Source of the DNA: Negativicutes bacterium UBA1444
GTDB taxonomy: Bacteria; Bacillota; Negativicutes; UBA1444
Reading direction: 5' to 3'
DNA: 7,120 nucleotides
Assembly: GCA_002329525.1 (NCBI GenBank)
Contig: DCTI01000160.1
Location: forward strand, 1 to 7,120
In this document: positions 1 through 5,396 of the stretch, piece by piece
How the letters are laid out: every line of letters begins with the position of its first letter
Position numbering within the stretch: the stretch's first letter is position 1
Program-made: the position numbers and the translations under genes
The notes under the pieces: generated by a model
Database searches by the model: none
Told to the model about the DNA's origin: nothing
The model's input: the letters and a program-made list of their open reading frames with translations, nothing else

Positions 1-567
1 CTGCACGGTGACGTCCAGGGCGGTTGTCGGTTCATCGGCAAACAGCAGGCGAGGGTTGCAGGCCAGGGCCATGGCAATCATGACGCGTTGCCGCATGCCG
101 CCGCTCAACTGGTGCGGATACTGGTCGAGGCGGGATGCGGGGTCGGAGATGCCGACCAGAGTCAGCAGCTCGACGGCCCGCTGCCGGGCTTCCGCCGCGG
201 GAATGGACTGGTGTACGCGAAACGGCTCGGTCAGTTGCGTGCCGATGGTCAGTACGGGATTTAAAGAAGTCATGGGATCCTGAAAGATCATGCTTATCAA
301 ATTGCCGCGAATATGCCGCAATTCCGGCTCGGTCATTTTCAATAGATCACGGCCGTCGAACCAGGCCTCGCCGGCAATGATTTCGCCGGGAGGTGAGGGG
401 ATGATGCGCATGATGGCGCTGGCAGTGACTGTCTTTCCACAGCCGGATTCACCAACGATGCCGACAATATCGCCGGCGGCCAGATCGAAGTCGACGCCGC
501 GCAGGGCATGAACGACGCCGGCATAGGTCCGGAAACGGACCTGCAGATTTCGGACGGATAGTAACAT
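1..567 (-). CDS. oppD: Oligopeptide ABC transporter ATP-binding protein OppD, partial (C-terminus beyond left edge)
   Basis: This is the cytoplasmic ATPase that powers peptide import through the OppB/OppC channel. The first 189 codons are present and open to the left edge; full-length relatives have about 320-350 residues, so the C-terminal Opp/Dpp-specific region is missing. All core ABC motifs are visible in order: Walker A GESGCGKT (residues 39-46), Q-loop FQDPM (Q96), signature LSGGMRQR (154-161), Walker B LLFADEP (174-180) and D-loop ALDVT. The long segment between Walker A and the signature, with SLNPVLTIG after the Q-loop, is typical of the OppD/DppD group. The ATG at 567 is the conventional start. 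A TTG two codons upstream (573) sits at better spacing from the purine run GGAAGG at 585-590, so the true start may be 573. It follows oppC by about 50 nt and is the fourth gene of the operon. OppD rather than DppD is inferred from the adjoining OppA-like binding protein. Confidence 0.93.
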   Translation of the reverse strand, partial: MLLSVRNLQVRFRTYAGVVHALRGVDFDLAAGDIVGIVGESGCGKTVTASAIMRIIPSPPGEIIAGEAWFDGRDLLKMTEPELRHIRGNLISMIFQDPMTSLNPVLTIGTQLTEPFRVHQSIPAAEARQRAVELLTLVGISDPASRLDQYPHQLSGGMRQRVMIAMALACNPRLLFADEPTTALDVTVQ

Positions 568-617
568 GGTCAAATGAAATCGATCCTTCCCAATCGAACT
601 ACGATCATGATTTAGAA

Positions 618-1517
618 TCAGCGGCGCATGCGCGGGTCCAGGGCGTCACGCAGGCCGTCGCCCAGGAAGTTGAATCCGAGCATGGTCAGGCTGATGGCAA
701 CCGCCGGCGATAACAGCTGAAACGGATAGGAACGCAAGGTCACGACCCCTTCCGAGGCCAATACGCCCCAACTGGCCATCGGTGCCGACACGCCCAGGCC
801 GATGAAGCTGAGGAAGGCTTCCGTGAAAATTGCTTCCGGGATGGACAGCGTCAGCGTGATGATGATCGGCCCCAGACTGTTGGGCAGGAGATGGCCGAAG
901 ATCAGCCGACGGTGGCTGGCACCGAGGACGCGGGCCGCCAGAACATATTCCAGCTCTTTCAGGCCCAGGACCTGTGCCCGGACGATCCGGGCCATCCGTA
1001 GCCAGTAGACGAGCCCGAGGACGAGAAAAACATTGGTCAGGCCGGGCTTCAGCACCACCATCAGCAGGATGACATACAACAGCAGCGGAATTCCGTAGAG
1101 GATATCGACGATCCGCATCATGACACTGTCGATGCGGCCGCCGAAATAACCGGAAATTCCACCATAGAGGACGCCGATGCCTAAGTTGATCAGGCTGGCC
1201 ACAATACCGATCGACAAGGAAATCCGGGCGCCATAACAGATGCGGGTGGCCAGGTCACGGCCGAGGTTGTCGGTGCCCAGCCAGTGGGCGGCCGACGGCG
1301 GCTGGTTGGCGCTGGCCAGGGACTGGTCCGAGTAGGAATAGGGCGACAGCAGCGGGCCGAATACAGCCAGCAGGCTGATTAGTACAATGATGGCCAGGCC
1401 GACCATGGCGGCCCGGTTTTTTTGTAACCGCAGCCAGGCATCCTGACGAAATCCGATGTGGGGGCGGACCGCTTTGGCGGCAACTGCATCTCTGGCTTTC
1501 AGCGGTGAGAAGTCCAT
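618..1517 (-). CDS. oppC: Oligopeptide ABC transporter permease OppC
   Basis: This inner-membrane permease pairs with OppB to form the peptide channel. The 299-residue length is normal. It has an N-terminal cytoplasmic stretch and a first membrane helix around residues 38-57. The OppC/DppC hallmark [15 protein letters not shown] lies at about 78-92. Several further hydrophobic helices span about 100-280. The EAA loop that docks on the ATPases is at about 190-213 ([21 protein letters not shown]). The C-terminus ends in the family-typical [14 protein letters not shown]. The ATG overlaps the oppB stop codon by one base (TGATG), and GGGGAG (1526-1531) lies 8 nt upstream, so translation is probably coupled to oppB. 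No truncation or frameshift is seen. The family call is certain; peptide specificity is inferred from oppA. Confidence 0.96.
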   Translation of the reverse strand: MDFSPLKARDAVAAKAVRPHIGFRQDAWLRLQKNRAAMVGLAIIVLISLLAVFGPLLSPYSYSDQSLASANQPPSAAHWLGTDNLGRDLATRICYGARISLSIGIVASLINLGIGVLYGGISGYFGGRIDSVMMRIVDILYGIPLLLYVILLMVVLKPGLTNVFLVLGLVYWLRMARIVRAQVLGLKELEYVLAARVLGASHRRLIFGHLLPNSLGPIIITLTLSIPEAIFTEAFLSFIGLGVSAPMASWGVLASEGVVTLRSYPFQLLSPAVAISLTMLGFNFLGDGLRDALDPRMRR

Positions 1518-2449
1518 CAGCGGTTCTCCCCTTCCCCGAGCTTGATTCGGGGATCCAGCCAGACGTAGGTCAGATCCACAAGAAAATTCATGAAGACCAG
1601 CAGGGCGCTGTAAAACACGGTGATTCCCAAGATCACCGTATAGTCCCGGTTGTAAATGCTGGTGACAAAGTGGCGGCCGAGGCCGGGAATGGCAAAAATG
1701 GATTCGATGACGAAGCTGCCCGTAAAAATGGCGGCAATCATCGGCCCCAGATAGGTCACGACCGGCAGCAGGGCGTTTTTCAACGCATGGAGCCAGAGAA
1801 TGGTTAAGTCGGAAAGACCTTTGGCCCGGGCGGTCCGGATATAGTCCTGAGCCAGGATTTCGAGCATACTGGAGCGGGTCAGCCGGGCGACAAACGCGGT
1901 GGGCATGCCTGCCAGCGCCAGGGCCGGGAGAATCGTGTACTCAGGCCCCCCCCACATGGCGGCCGGCAAAAGATTGAGCCAGAGGGCAAAAATATAAATG
2001 AGAACCGTGGCCAAAATGAAGCTCGGCACGGAGATGCCAATAGTCGCGAACAACATGACCAGATGATCCGGCCAGCGGTTTTGATACAATGCGCCAGCCA
2101 TTCCTGCCGGAATCCCGACCAACACCGACAGGGAGACCGCCACTGCGCCCAGTTCCGCCGAAACCGGGAAGCTTTCGGCGATGATTTCATTTACGGTGCG
2201 GGATTCGTATTTGAAGGAGGGCCCCAGGTCGCCTCGCAGCAGATTGCCCAAATAATCCGCATATTGTTTCGGCAAGGGATCGTTCAGGTGATAGCGGGCC
2301 TCGATATTTTTCAGCACCGCTTCGGGCAGGGCTTTTTCCGCGGTGAACGGACCGCCGGGGATGGCGTGCATCAGGATGAACGTGGCCGTAACGATGACCC
2401 ACAGGACCAGCAGCATCGAAACAATACGACCCATTATCAGCTTAACCAC
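1517..2449 (-). CDS. oppB: Oligopeptide ABC transporter permease OppB
   Basis: This is the first of two membrane permeases of the Opp importer. The 310 residues match the family. There is an N-terminal helix at about 10-30, a periplasm-type loop containing HLNDPLPKQYADYLGNLLRGDLG (about 54-76; family signature), hydrophobic helices at about 100-120, 133-160, 172-190, 228-250 and 275-295, an EAA-type loop at about 202-229 (YIRTARAKGL, then HALKNALLPV), and the IFAIPGLG motif at 251-258. The C-terminus VWLDPRIK is typical. The start is a GTG at 2449, the first start possible because the oppA stop is in the same frame two codons upstream. GGAG at 2459-2462 lies 9 nt upstream, inside the last codons of oppA, which supports this start over the ATG at 2434. 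A run of eight G on the coding strand (1946-1953) encodes part of W-G-G-P near residues 166-169. The reading frame is intact. Confidence 0.96.
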   Translation of the reverse strand: MVKLIMGRIVSMLLVLWVIVTATFILMHAIPGGPFTAEKALPEAVLKNIEARYHLNDPLPKQYADYLGNLLRGDLGPSFKYESRTVNEIIAESFPVSAELGAVAVSLSVLVGIPAGMAGALYQNRWPDHLVMLFATIGISVPSFILATVLIYIFALWLNLLPAAMWGGPEYTILPALALAGMPTAFVARLTRSSMLEILAQDYIRTARAKGLSDLTILWLHALKNALLPVVTYLGPMIAAIFTGSFVIESIFAIPGLGRHFVTSIYNRDYTVILGITVFYSALLVFMNFLVDLTYVWLDPRIKLGEGENR

Positions 2450-2455
2450 AAGAAA

Positions 2456-4063
2456 TCACTCCACATAGGCCTCCTTAAAATAAACATGGCCAAGAACGGA
2501 TCGCTGGTATCCCTTGACATTGGGTTTGACCATCGAAACCCGGGTATAGAAATAAACCGGCGCGATGACCGCATCATCCAACAGCAGTTTTTCGGCACCG
2601 TGCATGGCTTTGATCCGGATTTCCTGGTTGCCGGTCGATTTGGCCAGACGAACGAAATTGTCATACTGGGGATTTTTATACTGGGAATCATTGTTGCCAC
2701 TGGTGGAATCGAACATGTCAATGAAGGTCATCGGGTCCGCATAATCGCCGATCCAGCCGTGGCGGGCAATCTGGTAGCCGCCCTTGCTGCGGGTGTTGAT
2801 GAAGACCTTCCATTCCTGGTTGGTCAGGGAGACATTGACGCCGAGATTCTTGCGCCACATTTCCTGAACCGCCTCGGCGATGGCCTTGTGCACGTCATTG
2901 GTGTTGTAAATCAATTCGATGGCGGGCAGCCCCCGACCATCCGGATAACCGGCTTCCGCCAACAGTTTTTTGGCGGTTTCAATGTCCCGGTCCTGGAAAA
3001 AGTCGCCGCCGGTGGCGCGGAAATCGGCAGTGGGGCTGGTGTCGGCCATTCCCGGCGGCACCCAGGCCATAGCCGGCTTTTGCTCGCCCTTGGTCACATT
3101 GTCAATGATCGCCCGGCGATCAATCGCCAGCGACAATGCCTTGCGGACTTTGACGTTATCCAGCGGGGCTTTCGTGACATTGAAGGCAAAAAAGTAGGTT
3201 CCCAGATAGGGGGAAATTTGCAGGCGGCCTTCCTTTTTCAGTCGCGGATACTCGGCCGGCGGCGCGTTTTCGCCCATGTCGATCTGATTGTTGTCAAACA
3301 TGGCAATTTCCGTGCTGCCGGATTCAGTCAGAAGAAAATCGATTTTCGGCATTTTTACTTTGCCGGCATCCCAATAGTGCTCGTTTTTCACCAGTTCAAT
3401 GCGGGAATTATGGACCCAGGCCGTGATTTTAAAAGGACCATTGCCGACCAGTGTTTTGGGATCGGCGGCCCATTTGGGATTGGCTTCGACGATCCGGCGC
3501 GGGACCGGATAGAGGGTGTGAAAGGCCGTCAGCGACAGAAAATAAGCGGTGGGTCTTTCCAGCAACACTTCCAAAGTCCGGTCGTCCAGCGCCTTGACCC
3601 CGACTTTGTCGGCAGTGGTCAGCCCCTGATTGTAAGCTTCGCCATTTTTGACATAAAAGAGCTGGTAAGCATATTTGCTGCCAAGTTCCGGCGACAGCGC
3701 CGTTTTCCAGGCATATTCGAAATCGTAGGCGGTCACGGGATCGCCGTTGGACCATTTGATGCCCGAACGCAGGGAAAACTTGTATTTCAGGCCGTCCGGC
3801 GAGACCTCCCATTTTTCGGCCATGGCCGGAACCGGATTGTTTTTGGCGTCCAGGGTGGTCAATCCCTCGAACAGCTGCGCTTCCACCGTGGCTTCCGGAA
3901 TGCCGGTGGATTTGCGGGGATCCAGTGTTTCCGGTTCCGTTCCCACGGAATAACGCAGATACTTGGGGCCGGATTTTCCGCCACAGCCAGGCAGTACGGC
4001 CACAATCGCCATGAGAAACAGAATAGCCGCGAGAGCGGCAATTTTTTTCCGGGGCACAGTCAT
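2456..4063 (-). CDS. oppA: Oligopeptide-binding lipoprotein OppA (SBP_bac_5 family)
   Basis: This extracytoplasmic receptor binds peptides and delivers them to OppB/OppC. From ATG 4063 it has 535 residues, normal for the family. The N-terminus is a lipoprotein signal: basic MTVPRKK, a hydrophobic core, and a lipobox L-P-G-C with the lipidated cysteine at 27. Family 5 binding-protein features follow: EPETLDPR (43-50), the GIKWSNGDPVTAYDF segment (101-115), LVGNGPFKI (205-213) and the OppA-like GWIGDYADPMTFIDMF (436-451). The EAYNQG region (about 142-147) and this last motif favour oligopeptide over dipeptide or nickel binding. The start is uncertain: GGGAG at 4066-4070 is only 2 nt from ATG 4063 but 8 nt from an in-frame GTG at 4057, which would give 533 residues and an equally good signal peptide. 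A longer frame from ATG 4120 would run through the likely promoter and spoil the signal peptide, so I reject it. First gene of the operon. Confidence 0.95.
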   Translation of the reverse strand: MTVPRKKIAALAAILFLMAIVAVLPGCGGKSGPKYLRYSVGTEPETLDPRKSTGIPEATVEAQLFEGLTTLDAKNNPVPAMAEKWEVSPDGLKYKFSLRSGIKWSNGDPVTAYDFEYAWKTALSPELGSKYAYQLFYVKNGEAYNQGLTTADKVGVKALDDRTLEVLLERPTAYFLSLTAFHTLYPVPRRIVEANPKWAADPKTLVGNGPFKITAWVHNSRIELVKNEHYWDAGKVKMPKIDFLLTESGSTEIAMFDNNQIDMGENAPPAEYPRLKKEGRLQISPYLGTYFFAFNVTKAPLDNVKVRKALSLAIDRRAIIDNVTKGEQKPAMAWVPPGMADTSPTADFRATGGDFFQDRDIETAKKLLAEAGYPDGRGLPAIELIYNTNDVHKAIAEAVQEMWRKNLGVNVSLTNQEWKVFINTRSKGGYQIARHGWIGDYADPMTFIDMFDSTSGNNDSQYKNPQYDNFVRLAKSTGNQEIRIKAMHGAEKLLLDDAVIAPVYFYTRVSMVKPNVKGYQRSVLGHVYFKEAYVE

Positions 4064-4095
4064 CACTCCCGTTGGTGTTCTTGGTCCGCGCCAAG

Positions 4096-4108
4096 CCGAT
4101 ATTATCGG
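4096..4108. promoter_or_regulatory. Perfect palindrome, candidate operator for the opp operon
   Basis: The sequence CCGATA-T-TATCGG is a perfect inverted repeat with 6-bp arms around one central base. It begins 1 bp downstream of the minus-strand TATAAT box (4110-4115) and so would cover the expected transcription start of oppA, a classic position for a repressor site. The half-site GCCGAT is repeated in the same orientation at 4131-4136, 36 bp away. No regulator gene lies in the window, so the binding protein is unknown. The symmetry is seen directly; the function is inferred. Confidence 0.4.
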
Positions 4109-4109
4109 T

Positions 4110-4139
4110 ATTATAAACATTATTCGACCTGCCGATGAA
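4110..4139 (-). promoter_or_regulatory. Candidate sigma-A promoter for oppABCD
   Basis: On the minus strand there is a consensus TATAAT at 4115-4110. The best -35 match is weak: TTCATC at 4139-4134, 3 of 6 positions with an 18-nt spacer. Transcription would start near 4103, leaving a leader of about 40-46 nt before the oppA start. The box is the only good -10 on this strand in the intergenic region. The poor -35 suggests an activated or tightly regulated promoter, but this is inference. Confidence 0.45.
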
Positions 4140-4176
4140 TATTCCTCTGCTGATTTTGTCCGGTGCCGGTAGGATT

Positions 4177-4205
4177 TTTTTCTTTGACGTCAAATATAGT
4201 ATAAT
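4177..4205 (+). promoter_or_regulatory. Candidate promoter for the small lysine-rich gene
   Basis: A consensus TATAAT lies at 4200-4205 within a very AT-rich island. With a 17-nt spacer the -35 would be the poor TTTTTC at 4177-4182. A much better -35 hexamer, TTGACG, occurs at 4184-4189 but is only 10 nt from TATAAT; pairing it at 15-18 nt leaves only weak -10 matches (such as TAATTT at 4205-4210). Transcription would begin near 4212 and yield a leader of about 47 nt. Promoter activity is likely because of the isolated, well-translated gene downstream, but the exact -35 is unresolved. Confidence 0.4.
4183..4194. promoter_or_regulatory. 12-bp perfect palindrome within the plus-strand promoter, candidate operator
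   Basis: TTTGACGTCAAA is a perfect 12-bp palindrome. If TATAAT at 4200-4205 is the -10 box, it lies in the spacer between -35 and -10, where repressors and MerR-type activators bind. Alternatively its TTGACG half is the -35 itself. The opp-side palindrome 75 bp away has a different sequence, so the two need not bind the same protein. Confidence 0.35.
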
Positions 4206-4216
4206 AATTTACAGGA

Positions 4217-4228
4217 TCGCTCCGGCGA
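4217..4228 (+). other. Small leader hairpin with UNCG-type tetraloop
   Basis: In the predicted leader of the small gene, TCGC and GCGA form a 4-bp stem closed by C-UCCG-G, which fits the stable UNCG tetraloop class. It ends 13 nt before the Shine-Dalgarno site at 4242. The stem is short, so a chance match is quite possible. Confidence 0.2.
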
Positions 4229-4241
4229 CCGACCCGCGCAC

Positions 4242-4248
4242 AAGGAGG
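4242..4248 (+). promoter_or_regulatory. Strong Shine-Dalgarno site deciding the start of a 29-codon gene
   Basis: AAGGAGG is a full-strength match to the anti-Shine-Dalgarno sequence and lies 10 nt before ATG 4259. A GTG at 4251 is only 2 nt away and in another frame, so ATG 4259 is preferred. The quality of this site is a main reason to believe that the very short reading frame is a real gene. Confidence 0.7.
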
Positions 4249-4258
4249 ATGTGAAACT

Positions 4259-4348
4259 ATGGCAAACAAGGAGCAGTCATCAAAAAAGAGCGACAAAAAG
4301 AAACCCAGCGATACAAAGGTGAAAAAAGAGAAAAAAACCTATAACTGA
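4259..4348 (+). CDS. Small lysine-rich protein of unknown function, 29 residues
   Basis: A reading frame of 29 codons plus TGA. The product has 11 lysines (38%), 4 acidic residues, no arginine, no cysteine and no hydrophobic stretch, so it should be cytoplasmic, highly basic (net charge about +7) and probably disordered. It ends in the aromatic tail KKTYN. Support for a real gene: a strong AAGGAGG site at the right distance, an AT-rich promoter-like island with TATAAT upstream, and a hairpin terminator starting 38 nt after the stop. I do not recognise a named family, although tiny lysine-rich proteins of this kind are familiar in Bacillota genomes. Binding to nucleic acid or the ribosome is plausible from composition alone and is inference. 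It is divergent from oppA and separated by the terminator from the downstream carboxypeptidase, so it is probably its own transcription unit. Confidence 0.7.
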   Translation: MANKEQSSKKSDKKKPSDTKVKKEKKTYN

Positions 4349-4385
4349 AACGTATTGATCTAACCCGCGAAGACTTAACGATTAC

Positions 4386-4427
4386 AGACAGAAGGGGGTT
4401 GTGACGAACCGCCTTCTGTTTGCTTTC
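4386..4427 (+). terminator. Rho-independent terminator-like hairpin after the small gene
   Basis: The arms CAGAAGGgGGTT (4389-4400) and AACCgCCTTCTG (4407-4418) pair at 11 of 12 positions, with a GTGACG loop. The stem extends outward by about three more pairs (4386-4388 with 4419-4421), including one G-U. It is followed by a broken T-rich tract, TTTGCTTTC (4419-4427). It lies 38 nt after the small gene's stop. The tract is not a clean T run, so termination may be partial and could act as an attenuator for the carboxypeptidase gene. Confidence 0.6.
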
Positions 4428-4445
4428 ATAGCGAGAATAGGAGTG

Positions 4446-5381
4446 TTGACGATCAAGAATAGAACTCTGTGGCTAGTTTTACTTGTTGGTCTGATTTGTC
4501 TGGTCAATGTGCTGCTGCAAAGCCCAACCAATGCCTCCCCGCCCGCGGTATCCGGCAAAGTTGCCCCGGCCCAGGTTGCCGCCAAGACTGCGGTGCCGGT
4601 TCCCCCCAAACCGTTGCCGGTGCTGGCGAATATCCCGAAACCGGTTGTAAAAAGTGAAACGGCATTTCTCATGGTCGCGGGAACCAACCAAGTTTTGTTT
4701 GACAAAGACGGCCATAAAATAATGTATCCGGCCAGCACCACGAAGATTATGACCCTGATTACCGCCCTGAGACACGGCAACCTAAATGATACGGTCGTCG
4801 TAAGTCCTGCTGCCGCCGACGTGGAAGGGTCCAGTCTGGAATTGCAGAAGTTGGACCGGTTGACGCTGCGGGAGTTGTTGTTTGGCCTAATGCTGGTTTC
4901 CGGCAATGACGCGGCGCATGCCGTGGCGGAACATGTCGGCGGCGGTTCTTATAAAAAGTTCGTCGGCTGGATGAACGAGGAAGCGGAGCGCATCGGCGCC
5001 CTGAGGACCCATTTTTCCAATCCACATGGCTTGCCGGATCCCGTCAATCATTTTACGACAGCGTATGATCTGGCCCTGATCACGGCGGAGGGGTTTCGAA
5101 CTCCCGGTTTTGAAGATTTCGTCAGCACGCCGTATCATACCGTGAAATTTTTGAATCGGGCCACGGGCCCCTCGTTGGTTAACACTAATCGCCTGCTCCT
5201 GACCTACCCGGGCGCAAACGGCGTCAAAACCGGCACCACTAATGCGGCTGGCCGCTGTCTGGTGTCGTCGGCGCGACGGGGTGATGTGCTGCTGATTGCG
5301 GTGGTGCTGAACGGTGGGGATACGGTGTTTCGGGATTCCGCCCTCTTGTTGGACTATGGGTTTCGTGTGTTGGGAAAATAA
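4446..5381 (+). CDS. Exported serine-type D-alanyl-D-alanine carboxypeptidase (peptidase S11, DacA/DacF-like), lacking the C-terminal PBP5 domain
   Basis: This penicillin-binding protein removes the terminal D-Ala from peptidoglycan stem peptides outside the membrane and so controls crosslinking. From TTG 4446 it has 311 residues: a signal peptide or anchor (basic start, hydrophobic core about 9-24), a Pro/Ala/Lys-rich linker (about 31-68), then the S11 catalytic domain. The catalytic motifs are S-T-T-K (nucleophile S97, K100), S-G-N (152-154) and K-T-G (261-263), each in its usual context. The protein ends soon after the catalytic domain (LLLDYGFRVLGK), so the usual PBP5 C-terminal beta domain and amphipathic anchor are absent; attachment would depend on the N-terminal helix. 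The start is uncertain: the frame is open from GTG 4401, but that codon is in the loop of the terminator hairpin. GTG 4443 and TTG 4446 lie on or just after AGGAG (4439-4443), at tight spacing. The radical SAM gene follows after 15 nt. Confidence 0.92.
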   Translation: MTIKNRTLWLVLLVGLICLVNVLLQSPTNASPPAVSGKVAPAQVAAKTAVPVPPKPLPVLANIPKPVVKSETAFLMVAGTNQVLFDKDGHKIMYPASTTKIMTLITALRHGNLNDTVVVSPAAADVEGSSLELQKLDRLTLRELLFGLMLVSGNDAAHAVAEHVGGGSYKKFVGWMNEEAERIGALRTHFSNPHGLPDPVNHFTTAYDLALITAEGFRTPGFEDFVSTPYHTVKFLNRATGPSLVNTNRLLLTYPGANGVKTGTTNAAGRCLVSSARRGDVLLIAVVLNGGDTVFRDSALLLDYGFRVLGK

Positions 5382-5396
5382 CAAAGCGGGGACGAT

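Noticed and set aside
568..617. Repeated GATCG/TCGATT words between oppC and oppD, possibly a hairpin
   Set aside because: The copies are short and mostly in direct orientation, and no convincing stem or T-tract forms.
4064..4120. N-terminal extension of oppA from ATG 4120
   Set aside because: The start codon lies just upstream of the TATAAT box, which would be inside the gene. The extension would put 19 extra residues before a textbook lipoprotein signal, and there is only a weak ribosome site before it.
2063..4138. A 691-codon open frame on the plus strand opposite oppA and the start of oppB
   Set aside because: It is an antisense shadow produced by the codon bias of oppA/oppB. It has no recognisable domain and low-complexity composition rich in Gly, Phe, Gln and Arg. 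oppA and oppB on the other strand are unmistakable.
4160..4182. CCGGTGCCGGTAGG followed by a T-run, resembling a plus-strand terminator
   Set aside because: The repeats are too short and close to form a proper stem, and no plus-strand gene ends upstream. The T-run is better seen as part of the AT-rich promoter island.
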